Position numbers and translations under genes: made by a program. Source: Pseudisothecium myosuroides (lineage: Eukaryota > Streptophyta > Bryopsida > Hypnales > Lembophyllaceae). From it: a DNA stretch of 64,000 bases. The stretch lies in NCBI GenBank assembly GCA_951799445.1, contig OX637288.1, positions 33,707,288 to 33,771,287 on the forward strand, read 5' to 3'. The notes beneath the pieces are model-generated. The model was not told the DNA's origin. It worked only from the letters and a program-made list of their open reading frames with translations, and ran no database searches. Position 1 is the first letter of the stretch. Each line of letters begins with the position of its first letter. Of this stretch, positions 23,319 through 37,400 are shown piece after piece.

Positions 23319-26300
23319 CTACTTGCCACGAAAATTAATAAGCTGATCAACCACAGCTGTATCAGCCAATGTACTGATGTCGCCCACTTGGTCCAGCTCG
23401 TTGCTAGCGATCTTCCGCAATATTCTGCGCATGATTTTCCCACTTCTTGTCTTGGGTAGCCCTGGAGCCCAATGGATAACATCTGGCGCGGCAAACGCCC
23501 CAATCTGCCAATAAGGAGATATGGATAAGTCAGAATGCGAGAATCAAAGAGCCCAAAGAATTCATTAACAAAATTTCCATTGAAATTGGACTGTTTCAGG
23601 GAAGTTTAAACATATGGTAAGGTCACCGCCATGAATCACGGTGAGGTCTCACTATGATCATAAGCCTCCTCATGATACATAAGGAGGCCTACATATGGTC
23701 ATTGGGACAAGAGGGAGACCCCGACATGAATCATGACAAAGATTCATTTAACGATGTTGACAAAAGCTTCTGAAGGACTGTAATTATACTGGAAATCCTG
23801 TTACATCATGTACTTAAACGCTTGTATCGGATCATCACCTGAGATCGAACAGCGTTGATGAGAGTTCTGCGAAGCTCATTGCTATACTCCACGTCTTCCA
23901 GAAGCGTGACGAAAGCATAAATTCCTTGGCCTTTCACCTGTATCAAATGCACCACCCGTCGTGAGTTTTGAGCGCATCACAAAACAGAAAAAAGAGAAAC
24001 CTTGTCCAACGAAGACGACATTCAATGTGTCACTAGAAACCAGTGTGCGGTTTCATTTACCTCGTGGTCAAATCCCACAACTGCAGCTTCAGCGCATTGG
24101 GGATGCGAAACTAGAGCCGATTCCACCTCCGCAGTGCCTATGCGGTGCCCACTGTGCCCACTCACAGGCAAGGTCAAGATCAGAATGTTATCCATCTACA
24201 TACATTTCGATGCATTCAAAGCAATGTACTGTACAAAAAGGACAGAACTTAATACGTAGTAACATGATGCTTATTAAGATTTTGTAGCTGAGGGGATGTA
24301 CGCAAAAAACAGCTGCAATTAAAAAGCAACTGAGAAGAAACATTCAAACTATCGAGCAAGCGTTACTGACCTAACATTGATGACATCGTCAACTCGTCCT
24401 GTCAACCAGTAGTAGCCGTCTTTATCCCTGCACAAGTAGTTCTCACCGATATTAGAACTCACTTCCTGAGCGTCTGTTTGTTTGGAAATAATTAGTTTCT
24501 AGTATATAATCTTCAAATATTTGGACGGTTTCAGAACTCAATGTACACAGACAGATAATAATCTGACCTTCACCTCTGCCTATTACAAAATTGTATACCA
24601 GTTCATTGATGATCTGTTTCAAGAGCTACAGTAGATACCTACGACATCAATAGAGACTCATCAGTAAGGAAAGAGGTTAACCCCCAGGTGACCAAAATAA
24701 AAATAGAAAATCAACTTTGAAAGCTAATAATTGATTATAGTAACTTTCAAAACATATCTCTATCGTTTAAAACATAGGCAGGGATTCCTTCTTTCAATTG
24801 ATAACTTCCTTGAAGCTTCTTATATGATGTATTTCAACTCTTAAAATATATGGAAGCGGCCACTTTTGCCCATTTGGGAACTTAAAGGTTGACGAACACA
24901 ATGGAAGAAGCTGACCTGCGGCATCCATCACCACTGAAATAAAATCCTTTATATGGAGCAAAATATGTGGTTTCATATCGATCATGGTCTCCTTGTAAAG
25001 TTCTCATCATGCCAGGCCATGCGGCCTTGATGCACAAGTAGCCGCTACATTCTCCAGACTGTTCTTGTGCATTTTCGTCTACTACAGCAGGCTGCAGATG
25101 TAATGAAACTCGTGCAAAGGAATCAGCAAGAGTACACGAAATTATCTACATCTGTACAGTAACCATCTGTTTATATTTCTGGATTTCACCAGGTGCAACT
25201 TGATACCCGTTACAAGTGCTTGGAATTCACGTCCTAAAGAACTTCATGTCTCTGCTCATAAACAGAGATTTCGTTTCATTTCATTCCAAGCTTAAGATTC
25301 AAATATTAAGACGGCAGAAGATGGTATCATCGTACCTGAACACCAAAGAAAGGTAAGGTAGCAGATCCAGGTTTAAGGCCCCAAGCCCCCGGAAGTGGGG
25401 TTATCTGAACGTGACAAAGATTCGTGGTGTCAGCACAACAAATACTCCCGTAACATTAACCGGTAACAAATAAATATTCTGAGCATACAAGAGATCATTT
25501 GCCAAAGCTTGCTCTCAGCCACTAAATTGAAATAACAAAAGTAGAAACCAAACCCCTGCCGCCCCACACACACCAAAAAAAGAAATGTAGAAATCTAACC
25601 GTGTTAATACTTGCCAATTGCAATGCCATTTGAGGTTGTTTCTAACATAAACCCTGCCAATTGTTCCACGGCTAGGTTTTCTAGAATACCTCTGAGGTAA
25701 TTTTTTAGCTACTATTGCATGGACCAAGAGAAGAAAAAACAAATAGATTACAAGGTGTAAGACAGTTGCCAGACAAAATAACATACCATGAACCCTCCTG
25801 TCTCCGTTTGCCACCATGTATCAGCTATAGGACAGCGTTTGTCGCCAACTACTTCGTAGTACCACTTCCACGCACTTGGGTTTATTGGTTCTCCCACACT
25901 CCCAAGCACCCGTAGTGACTTACGAGAGTGCCGTTTAACAGGCTGCCACAAACACAAGGCAGTTGTATATCAGAATACTACATTGACTGCGACGGATTTG
26001 GCTCCTATACCCAAAGATCTCTCCACAACTCTATACAATTCCCAAAGGACATATGTTCAAATTCTTGAAGTAAAGTGAATATTACTCTGTATCCTCTACC
26101 TTAAATTTGTGATTGGCTAGACTTCTTATTTCTCAATTAATTACCATAAGCAAAACTAGTCTGAGATTGCCGTAAAGGTTAACTTGTCTATACCAGACAT
26201 CTTGAAACGCGTCTAAGAAATTGGTCTAATCATGCAACTCAGCAGCCTGACAATACCTCGTCACCTGAACGCATCAACGAACGAATTGCAGTTGGGGCAG

Positions 26301-29300
26301 TGTAGAAGATGGTCACATTGTACTTGTCCACTATTTCCCAGCAGCGCCCTGCATCTGGATAGTTGGGGACCTGCCCACACAGAAAAATGCATAGAATACA
26401 TTCTTCGTAAGCACTAAACACCATCTTCTGTAGAGTCAGAAAACAAAATTTCACTTTATCATTTTCCCCAAAATTTACACGAAACTTCAAGAACTAAAAA
26501 GACTAACGTAACAATACACACTCGAACACATCCGAACACTAGGGTACGCACGAAGAACCATGAAGGGATAAAACGAGCCTTTTAAAGTAACTACACCCTC
26601 AAAAAAGTTCTTCAGGCATGATAGGTAACCTCGTTAATAATCAAAATTTATCTTGAGTGACACTTCAAAAGAGATTCTTTTATAATAAAAATTAATTTCT
26701 AATTTGGTATTGATAGCAATGCCGAAACGACAGAACATTTACCCCTTCAAAAACAACCATAGTAGCACCATTGAGTAAAGGGCCATAAGTTAAGTAGCTG
26801 TGACCAGTAATCCATCCACAGTCTGCAGTACACCTGCGCAAACATCCATAAGCTTGCAGTATGTGACTTTCTCGTCTTGACACAGAGCTTCAAATCAATA
26901 CCACAAGATATTCCCCATAAGATATGAAAAACGTAAACGCACCAATAGACGTCGTCATCGTGGTAATTGAACGCATGCTTAAAGGTTGTAGCAGCGTATA
27001 CCATGTAACCTCCCGTTGTATGTAGCACGCCCTACCAAACATCTTAAATGTCAAGCAGTCTACTTTGCATTACATCAAGGACAAAGAATACCAGAATCTG
27101 CAATCAAACACATATCCGTTTCATTATGTGATTACTGCAGAATTACTGCAGAACTAAGTCCCCGTCCAACACCCAACAGAGGCTAAGGTGCTTATGTGAA
27201 GTATAATACCTTGGGCTTTCCTGTGCTTCCACTGGTGTATAATAGAAACAGTGTATCCTCTGCATCGACCCATTCCACTTCACATTCTTTTGCTTGTGAT
27301 AGTACGACATCCTACAAGAGGGATCACAATCTACTAATTTAAAAAAAGTCAAGTCGACAGATCAAAAAGTTCTAGCGATAAATAATCCTCTACATTTTGG
27401 TCCCGCCTACACCATCCTAGTAGTGCGAGTGACACTAATTCACCGAAGTCATATTATTTTAAGCTAGTGCAATATTACTGTAGTGCACTAATTTCCACCC
27501 AAAAAAGTTTTGTAAATGGCATTATTTTTGCAAGCGATACTTATTTTGCGCACTCACTAATAGGATAAAATCAGCATTTTGCAAGGTAACTAACACCGTC
27601 AACTTAGCTAACTGCTGCTACTTGGTTGGTGCATGCAGATTTAGCACTTCAAACCATTGGAATCGGCAGTTACTTTACTTGTCCAAAATCAGGGAATTAA
27701 CTACATTGATTAGAAAAGGAATGAACACAATATTGCAAGTTACACTAAAACCACCGTCAACTGTGGCCAACAGTATTCACAAGAGGCCACACTAGTAGTT
27801 ATTGTCAAAAATACTGGGATTCATTCCATTTCCAGTGGATGAAAAATGTTCTTAACATGAAGAAAATAACTATTCAAATGAATGAAAATTTGTTCAAATG
27901 GATGAGTTTACCCACCGCATTGATGCACCTACAAGATATAGTGATTCATTGTAGTTATTGGAATTTAAAAAATTAAATTAAAATTAAATTAAAATTAAAA
28001 TTAAAAAAAAGTACCAAATGTCTAAAATGACAGAACTTGGGCAGTGCCGGCATTTAGTAACTAATTCCAGTTGGCTAATTGGCGTTACTTGATCTGTGCG
28101 GACAAGGACTAAAATATGATCAAGCAAACATAGGAAAGAAAAGAAGCAGAATCTAACAAAATAACCGGTAGAAACCAACTTTTTCCATCAGGGTAAGACA
28201 TTAGTCAAGGGAGAAGGTAAATCAAGCAAATATAAACCTGCCACCATATGTCACGGCCTTCTTGCCATGCGGTTTCTTCTCTCTTTATCGCCAAATCGTT
28301 ATCAAACGTCAAACACACACCTGCAGAAAACATCAAGTGCACATAAAACACAAGGGAAATTTCACCGAACTTTTATAATGAATCATTCAAAATTTGTGGC
28401 CTAATCATAATTAATCCCTTGATGAAATAACCCTGTGATCTTCCGTGAAGGTCCTCACCTACAGTATGGCCATTCTCTGATGCTCGTATCAACGCATCAT
28501 CAACAATTTCCTTGAGTTTGATAACCTTGGCGCCACGTTTCACTGCACTGCTAGTCAAGATAACATCTGGTTTGCAATCAAGTATGCGCTGATACAATGA
28601 CTCCGCCGAGAATCCACCGAAGACGACCTGCACAGAAATACCATCTTAGGAGCCACCTTCAAACACCTCTTCACAGACAAAAGTCCTACGAAATAGCCTT
28701 CCGGAAGCAAGGAGACTCGTCACTAATTTCAACTACACACACCAAAAATGGGGTAAATTTGAGATCATGGACGTCATGGCTACAAGTTAAGATGTGTACT
28801 CACAGAATGGATAGCTCCAATTCGTGCACAGGCAAGCATGGCGATCGGCAACTCCGCTAGCATTGGCATGTAAATTGCCACTGCGTCGCCTTTCTTAACA
28901 CCTTGACTACGCAAGTAGTTTGCAAGCTGCAGTCAAATACAAGAACATTATCAACAAGCCCTACATTTCAAAGAAATTGAGGATAAATAGATGTTCTTAT
29001 AAGTAATAGTGCGCCACACCTCTTTTGACCCTCAATATGAATTTATAAAGCCAATGAGATTGAAGTCACCAATGGAAATCAACAAGGGTCGACTGTAATT
29101 TAGAAACGCTTGAGATGCTAAAAGAATTATTGGACCTAATTTTCGATTTGAAGTTGCAAGAGTGGGACCAAATCCCCAATTTGGGGAAGCTAACTCAATG
29201 TTAATTCATTGCATGTAACTATGAGTTCTTGTCATCCCAAAATAGCACAAAGTTGGACAAAAACTTAGATACAATCTAGAAAAATGGCATGTATGTGAAG

Positions 29301-31859
29301 TGGAGTAAAAAGAGGGGTAACCCACTATCACTTATACACACAACTCTAGCAGCCACACTTCATTTTCTTGACATGAAAGGAAATCGACGCCCAAGCATAC
29401 AGACAAGTTCAGAAAGTGCCACTCTGCAAAAAAAACTGGCAGTAAAATAAGACCATTGTGTAGAATCTGTATTGAACAGAAGACATACAAGATCCACACC
29501 TGGCAAACGCGATCGAGAACATCGTTGTAAGTCAGTGTAGCATCCACGCCAACATCATTCCCTTCCCAAAAGAAAGCAACTTTGTCACCGAGGCCTGCCT
29601 CCACATGCCTGTCCAGGGCATTGTAACAGATGTTGGTTTGTCCACCCTTGAACCACTGCCACGCATCAAAACATCAGTGAGAAGGGAAATAGAACATCCT
29701 CTCAGGAAACTCCAGTATTCGAAAGTGTCACGTTGATCAATGTTATTTGCTAAGGCAAGTATAGCTAAGGTAAGCCATTCTACTTGTGTCACCAATATTT
29801 TGAGCCTCACTGTGCCACTATTTAGTGGTAGAGCACATTTGAAAATGTGCACTACTGCAACATCGTGGCACAAATAGGCTCAACTCAATTGGTGGCACAA
29901 ATAAGATGGTTTACCTATATACCACCGGGGGCTGATTGAGAAACGGACCTCAACAGCCACTCGTCCTTTGCGAACATCAATGTTTTCAGAGTGCAATTCT
30001 CCATCCTTGACGGGCCATTTCTTCTTCCAGAAAAACGATGACGCAATGTCACCCCAGAATCCATCGGGATCCTCCACGGATCGCTGGTACATCTCGTCAT
30101 ACTGCACAACATTCCACCCCAAGCATCTCTGTCATCCGCTGAAATCCTAGAGGGGAAAATTTTCAAAACTGACACCATATATAACATAATTCAAGTAACA
30201 AACGGATCAGAAACACTCTCAAAAAAGCTCCACCGCACAGCAAAGGAAGTCATTCAATCTTCGACTTATTAAAAGTGGTTGATAATCATTATATCATGAA
30301 TGAAGAATTTCGTCATTCGTAAAGCCCTACAGAACCAGAAGACCCAAATTGGGCATCATGGTTCTTTTTTAGCAGTCTTGAGTAGTTCATCTAGGGACCT
30401 TTTTATGGTTCAAGTTAATTCGTTTATTAATCAAGGCGTGAAATGATCTTCACCAATTCTAGTAATATAAAACTTCAACTCACCCGACTTACATTTTTCT
30501 CGCTATGATCAATCACATTGATCATTTTAAAACCGTCGATCCTTGTTCTTTAAGGGGTTCGCAAAACCTGGTAGAATAAACTTCGAGTCTGATTGACATT
30601 AGCTACTGTGAGTATCAATCTGGCAATAATAAGGTAGAGGATACTAAAAGCCATTAGGAACACGATCCGATGTCTTATACTGCCCCTGTTTCTAACGGCA
30701 ACACTTGTTTGGCCTTCAATTAAATTAAATTGACTGGTGTGATCGTAACTCGAATAAATTGGTCGATGGTCACAGATCTTTGAATGGAAAAGGCGTTGTC
30801 CAATGTCCCTTCAATAGTGTCTTACAACCTCCTACTTTTGTATAATTGCATAAGAATTCTGTCTCAGCAGATTAGGCTCGTATACCCGAGATAATCTCTC
30901 CAATGAGCTCTATATTGAGCTCTAAATGAAAGTGCACTTTTACATATTAGTTAAAATGCTTAAATTGACATAAATAGTATTCACTACAGTACCTCAATTA
31001 CAGATATGTTTTGTTACACCGTAACCTCAAATGGAGCCCATTCCTGTAGCAGTGGCAACCACGCAAGAGCATAATTATATCTCATAGTCTTGTTCTGGTG
31101 ACCTCCTTTGTAGACTCGATTGAGCATGATTAAATAGTATTGTCCAGTAACCTCAAAGCAGAAAGCAGAGCCTCGTTGTATAAGCTAACGTCCCTCTTAG
31201 TTCCATACTTCCATTGCTTGCCATGCGATTTCTCATAACGAGGCTATACTTTCATGCCACCGAATTTCATATCAGATCAACTGAAGCCTCAAAGAATTAC
31301 ACTTCAACTAAGAGAGATTCATAATTGTATCAATGCACAATGTTGTCATCAACAAGCGCTACTCGTCAAAATTCAACGGTCACGCCAGAATTACACCAAT
31401 TCAAGCACAAAGACGCCAAAACATTTCTTTGCGAACAATACAAACCGAATGCTCAAAACAGATTAAAAAATTAAAAAATCTTAAAGAAACTGCGTAAAAG
31501 AATTGGCATCCGCACTAAACCTGCGCCCGAGACGACACCAACGCCCGCGCCCGAAACGTCTCGCTCGCCTCCACGATCTCCTCCTCAGGCTTCACACTCA
31601 CCACATTAGCATCCCCGTTCGCGGCTTCAATTGCGGAATTCGCCCGCAACGAGCTCGCGCCCCGGCTCCCATTCTGCGACGCCATAAGCTTAATCAAACC
31701 CGCCCGCCCCCACCCCCGCCCCGGCTCCGGAGAAACAGGCCTCCGGAAGCTCACCTGCGAAACGGCAATCCAAGCACGCGCGGGATCCGTGCAATTGGAG
31801 AGCGCAGGGACGGTGCGCGAGGGCCTGGTGTGCAAGGCAATCGGCATGGTCTCGAACAT
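23319..31859 (-). CDS. ACS: Acetyl-CoA synthetase (AMP-forming), probably plastidial
   Basis: Converts acetate, ATP and CoA into acetyl-CoA, AMP and PPi. Seventeen minus-strand exons, all GT-AG with matching phase: 31859-31521, 30101-29949, 29655-29500, 28926-28804, 28627-28459, 28320-28238, 27311-27210, 27031-26943, 26833-26743, 26370-26257, 25942-25787, 25404-25336, 25091-24916, 24427-24371, 24151-24061, 23937-23839, 23504-23319. They sum to 2253 nt, or 750 aa, the normal family size. Motifs: [11 protein letters not shown] (366-376, phosphate loop), [10 protein letters not shown] (514-523), [13 protein letters not shown] (~620-632) and [11 protein letters not shown] with the catalytic lysine at ~712, the usual site of regulatory acetylation. 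The first ~60 residues are rich in Arg, Ser, Ala and Pro and precede a second Met (MASQNGS), consistent with a plastid transit peptide; a start at that inner Met is the alternative. Confidence 0.96.
27595..28115. repeat. Dispersed repeat in an intron of the acetyl-CoA synthetase gene
   Basis: The intron between exons 6 and 7 is the longest late intron. It contains GCTACTTGGTTGGTGCATGC followed by TTTAGCACTTCAAACCATT at about 27617-27657, and GGCTAATTGGCGTTACTTG near 28075. These match the inverted-repeat element in intron 3 of the GRAM gene. A simple AAATTAAAATTAA run lies at about 27966-28003. Confidence 0.5.
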
Positions 31860-32140
31860 GGCCTTCGGCTGTTGTTGTTGTTTTCGGGTGTTCTGACAGC
31901 GTGATTGAGTGCTATGATTGAGGATGCCAGGGCTAAAGAAAGGACAGTTGTGGTTGATGATTGTCAGGTGCGCAAGCGCAAAAGATGCACAGGATGCACA
32001 GGGGAATCAGAGAGATGGGAGAGAGAAAGAGAGAGAGAGAGTAGGAGGAAGGACAGTGTGGTCATGGGGGTTGGGTGGGGTCACCGAAGACCGCGGATGG
32101 AGGTCGTTTCTTCACCGCTGGCGGAGGGCTAAATTTAGGG
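31860..32140 (-). promoter_or_regulatory. Acetyl-CoA synthetase upstream region with GA/CT repeat
   Basis: Immediately upstream of the start codon the plus strand has a GAGA-rich tract at about 32013-32043 (CT-rich on the gene's strand). CT/GA microsatellites are common in plant 5' leaders and core promoters. No TATA box was identified. Confidence 0.5.
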
Positions 32141-34466
32141 GGACTTGGCAGTTGGCTACTGGGAAATGAGTCGCCGCCAGTGTTTTTGTTGGCACCGGAT
32201 TGAGGCTTTGAATCGACAGAAGCTCAGGTGGATACACCTAAAATCATTCATCCAAGCAATTCGGCATAGTTGGAGGCATCTTTTTCTTAAAAAAAATGTT
32301 TTTGCAATTTTAGCAATTGAAAATCATGATTTAAAATAAATGAATAGATAAGGCATCTAGTTTTTATGAATTTTCAAAGTAGAATTTCCTAGGGCACCTT
32401 GAATCGCACTCTAGTAAAACTGCCTTGGTTTTGATACAAAAATCTAAAAAAATTAGTAGCCCACCAACCACAATTAAGTATGGGGATGGTTTCATGGTAT
32501 TTTGGGGGGACACTTAGTGGAAGTCTATTGTGCTACTGTGGGCATATAGACAAGAATGGGTGCGTCTACCTTAACTTATGTGAGAGCATTTGTATTGTAG
32601 CCATCAACATAACTTTACTAACCAACCTAAACCATTCCCCCTTAGAGGAGGAATAATGCCTCCTTGGATGTAGAGGAAAAAATTAGTTATAATCTGTAGG
32701 GAATGATTGGATGGCTTGGAAGTTGCAACGCTAGTTTCATTGGATGAGTAGAAAGTTGCAAGAGAGCCATTGGCTACTAGATGGAAAATTGTCATGTTGG
32801 GTGGCTCCCACTTCATGCAAAAGCAAAAGGAACTGCCTCAATATTGGTTAACAATGGTATGCAAAACGTCTAGTGACTTGCCAAACTTGGATGATAAGTG
32901 CTTCGGGCCCCTCAAAATATTCTTATGGCACCCAATCCTAGTATATCAAGCAATGTTCCTTGAAATCATTTGTTTGTTTAGTGAACTTTATCCTACATTC
33001 CACTTGGTGATTGGTCAATTGACTATTTATGGGGCACATTTGGTGAGCAAGGATTGGGGACAAGAATTTTGAGGGCTCTTCAAAAACAATAATAAAAATA
33101 TTAGCACATCAAATTTAGTACATACAAGATACGGATGCTTTGGAGAATAGAAGTTTGAATAGAAGTTTGCTCCAAAATCAAATCAAGTTTAAGGAATAAA
33201 AAAATGAAAAAAAGACATGAATCCTCATATCTTGGTTGTCACCCTTGAAGACTTTATAATCAATTGCCCTCCTATGGCACCTTCATTAGGCACAAGACAT
33301 GAGAGATTGAAAAAATTTACCTATATTTTGTTGTGCACAATTGTAGAATATTTTTTGCACTCCAGCATTTGCAAAATCAATTTTGGGAAATTTTGAATGT
33401 GGTGCCCGCAATTGCAAACTGTTGTTTTTCGTGGCTGAGACTACAAGTTAGCTTGTTTGTACACCCATTTCAAACAACAATATCGTAGTTTCATATGCCA
33501 AGTAGCGTTTGATGCAAAAGTGGGTATTTCTTCTAGTTGCTCCAATCTTCTTTCTTTTTCTTGACGTTCACTTCTTGTTCTACCCTTCGTTGCTTTCAAA
33601 GTGCTTCCCATTGTTCTTTGGAATTTCAGAAAACCAAAATCTCTTCTAGAATTTTCTTGACAAATTCATGAATAGAACATAACAACCTCATTACTTCTAT
33701 TCAATATTATCCCTTTAGAAATCTAAATATATAGTATTTAAAAGATATTCATTGCAAAAGGTTCAATATTGCAATCTTAACATTATGGCAAATATTTGAA
33801 AAATCCATGGATTGAACTCTAAATATGTACGGAATATAATTTTTACATACTATATTAAAGTTCCATTATTAGACTACACCCATATTCATTGACTATAATT
33901 TACTTATATTAGGAAAAAAAATCAAACCTGATTTGCATACAATTATGTCTATGGGTGAAATTTTCTTAAAAATAGTTCATCCTATTTTAGTCCATGTAAC
34001 ACATTACAACTTATAGTAATTGCATGTCACACCAAATAATAGCCCAATAAGGTGGTGTGATGTACCCTCTTAAATCCAACCCAAGCAATGATACTCAATC
34101 TAGATCATATTAGCCATTGACCAAATTACCAACATATGCAAATAAGTGCACGAAAGGTTGTACCGGAGTATTCCTTAAGTAACTTACAAGTCGAAAGCGA
34201 ATAAGAGTGTGCCACATACTCTCTTACAAAGGCGGAGGCAAGTTTAATTCCTGTAAGTTCTAAAATCTTTCCTATTTTCAGCTGAAGAGAATTGCCCTGC
34301 ATTAGGGTTTCCATTTCAGCGATATTGCAATCTCCCAAAGAGATCCTTCGTCGTTTTGCAGTATCTTAGGGACTCTCGAATTCGCGATTTCGCCGCTGAT
34401 TGGAGACTCGTCCTTCCCGTAGTTTGCTGCGACGCGGGCGTACGTGGTGGATGTGAGCCAGCAGCC
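32141..34466. other. Intergenic DNA between the ACS and TMEM33-like genes
   Basis: The two genes are divergent, 2.6 kb apart. The interval is AT-rich with no convincing frame; the last ~150 bp before 34467 are GC-richer and probably hold the TMEM33-like leader. Confidence 0.55.
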
Positions 34467-37400
34467 ATGGCGGGGGAGGATCAGGCGCAGAAGCGAGCAG
34501 CAGCGGAGGCCTATGCGTTCGATGAAGACTCTCGATGGATCGATTACTGGAACAATGTGCTGATTCCGCCTCAAATGAGTGCTCGCCCGGAGGTCCGGCG
34601 CCACTTTCAGCTTAAATTCTTCCAGCGCTTCGTCGTACGTATCATTCCCGATTCCGAATCCTTCTCTTTCTAATTTTCTTTTGTAAATGTGCAGTTAATA
34701 ATCTGACAAATCTACGCATTCACACGATCACACCCTCTAATGTTTTCAATGTTGCAATGTAAACGTAATAAAATAGAGTGAATTACGTGTGAAAAGGGTT
34801 GAGATTTTAGAGTTTTGGGTCGTAGAGGCAAGGGTTATAAATCTTGCCTCTGTATGATCACATGTCCTTGTCACACAATGTTCTTACATCTCCATATTGT
34901 TTTCCGTGATTCGAGAGGTTTTGGTGTCCTTGTTCAGTTTTGGCTATAGTTTAAGGTTTAGTGAAGCATATCCGAACATCTATATTGTTAATAATGTTTA
35001 GTGCCAGGTTTCTATTTTCTGACGTAGGTTTTAGTTTGAATTGGTCTTGCTTTTATAACTTAGAGATTTATAGGCAGGTATTATGTTCTGTTTTGCACAG
35101 GATCCAGAACTGGAAGTGCAACCTCTTTCAAGCCTGAGTGAGAGCTCCAGGGATAGTTCTGCACCTCCTCGTCCATCCGGGTCTGCTCAACAGCGTCCAG
35201 CTAGTACACGGGGAAGCACAGGTATGCTTAAGTTTTTTATTGAACGGAACAGAGTGGTCCGTGCCTTCTGCATATGTGAGGCTGCATTAGCTATATTGTT
35301 TCACCGAATCAAAACTCATTCAATAAAGAGTTTGGTGCATGCTTCAAATGAAAAGATCAGCTTCTTGATTATCATGTCTGAGGATATCCAACGAAAGATC
35401 CTTGGATAGGGCCGATCCGTCAAACCCCCTGAGATTTGCGTTATTATTCTGCCTCTCACGTATCTCAGGCAGTGGTAATCCCCCTGACGAATTATTCTGC
35501 CTGTCAATTATCTCTGGCGGTGATCATGTTCACAGCTCAATTAGTGTCCTGGAATTGCTAATAAATCTGAAGAGACGATTATTCAGCAATTGGATTCGAA
35601 ATTTTTACAAATTGACCTTCTAACACCAATATGCGATAATTGTAGCTCAGAGCACGGCTGGAAACATTCCGCCACGACCTCCTGCCCGTGCCACTCCTCC
35701 AGTTGATGGCAGTCTTCAGCTTGACCAGAAATCTTTTCAGTTTCTGAACAATGGATGGGTAGGTTGTCTCAAAATGTAGCTATTCGGGTCACAGCTTTTA
35801 CAGTTTTTGTGATGTTCAATAAGATTACCGGTGCACTCTTGCGCTAGAGGTATCCATGGCCTACAGGTGCACTATTAGCATGAGACGTGGCTTTCCCAAG
35901 GCTGGATGTGATGGAGACGAGCATATCGTTTTGCATTCTACAGTTAAAACATATTCATTTTCGCTTGTTAGTGACGAACTAATATTTTTGGGATCTCATG
36001 CAGGTTGTTGTGATGGCTATTCTTGCCGTTTTCCCTCTTCCACTACGAGGTATATCCGACCGAGGATACCGCTTCTCATTAGCGGGCTCTGCCGTTGCTT
36101 GTGGTCATTGTCTCTACCTAAATAATCGGGTATATATATATGCTCTCTTACCCTTGGGCTCTATGGTTGCTCGTGATGAATTTGACGAACAGATCGTTTA
36201 CTAGGCTACCAGGCACTCGTGTCACAAAGTAGTGTGCAAGTCAGAGTTGTCAAAATTTCGATATGAAATGGTGCGTATGATATGCATTGGATCTGAACTC
36301 TTGTTCTATATTAGAATTAGTAATGCTGGGTGTGCTCTTCGTCAAAGAATATATGCTCACGTTTCTCATTCATACCTTGAGAGAATTTGCATTAGTGCTG
36401 CAATGCTTTTGAGGATGATAACTCTGGACATTAGCAAGCAAGCACTATCTAGAAGGTTGCAACACCACTACATGTTGTTTTTAATGTTTGGATCACTTGT
36501 AACTCTTTTATGCGATTGTGGGTTGCAAGGATTTTGATGTACTCTGATTGAGGATGAGTTTTCTGTTATATGTGCAGGGTCCTGGTACTTGGAATTTGCA
36601 AGGTTTGCAGCAATGGATGCAAGCTGTAGTACCTTCTAAGGATTTTCTGTCGTTACTGTACTCTCTTATATTTCTCACATCCATTCACCCTGTCAAGTGT
36701 GAGTATCTCTTCTTTTCCCATATCCCCGTTCAACTTGCATCATTGCTTGATGTACGTGTGGTTTAGTTTTCAAGGGGTGGGGGTTTGTTCTACAGTATAT
36801 CAGGCATCAGTCCATCAATACTATATTCATGAACTTGTATTAACATTCTCCCATTTATTTTAATATAACAGAATTCTGAAGTGTATTGCTGAAGAGCTCT
36901 GAATATGCATGCAGATGCGGTGATCCCTGTTCTTTGCCGGTCTTTGGAGCATGCAGGGATGTACTTGCGGGGGAATTTTAGCAACACGCAACTGTACAAG
37001 TAATCTTTGAAAAAACTTAACTAACAATCTAATTTCTGATGCTAATGTTTTGGGTATCGTCTCCTATTAATATTTGTGAAGTACTTTATCTTATCTTCTT
37101 TTTATGCAGCATAATATCATGGTCAAATTTTTAGGAGTTAAGTTCCGGCTGTTTAAGATGTTTGCTTTTTGATCAACAGGAGATTTCTACAGAGGCCTTG
37201 TGACTTGCTGGCAAATAACCGGACAAATTTGCAAATGGCAAGTGCCAATGCAGAGATCGGAATTGGATTCATGTTAATCTTCATGATTCTCACGTAAAGC
37301 TCCTCCTTGGCTTAATTCCTTGTTTTTAATCAGAAGTTAGAGAAGCTCTGTTATATTAGAAGTTTGATCTTAATCTTCTAAACTGTAGCTCCTTTCAAGT

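Noticed and set aside
31503..31904. 133-codon plus-strand frame
   Set aside because: Antisense to the GC-rich first exon of the acetyl-CoA synthetase gene.
36232..36537. 101-codon frame inside an intron of the TMEM33-like gene
   Set aside because: It lies between two phase-consistent exons and would disrupt the conserved protein.
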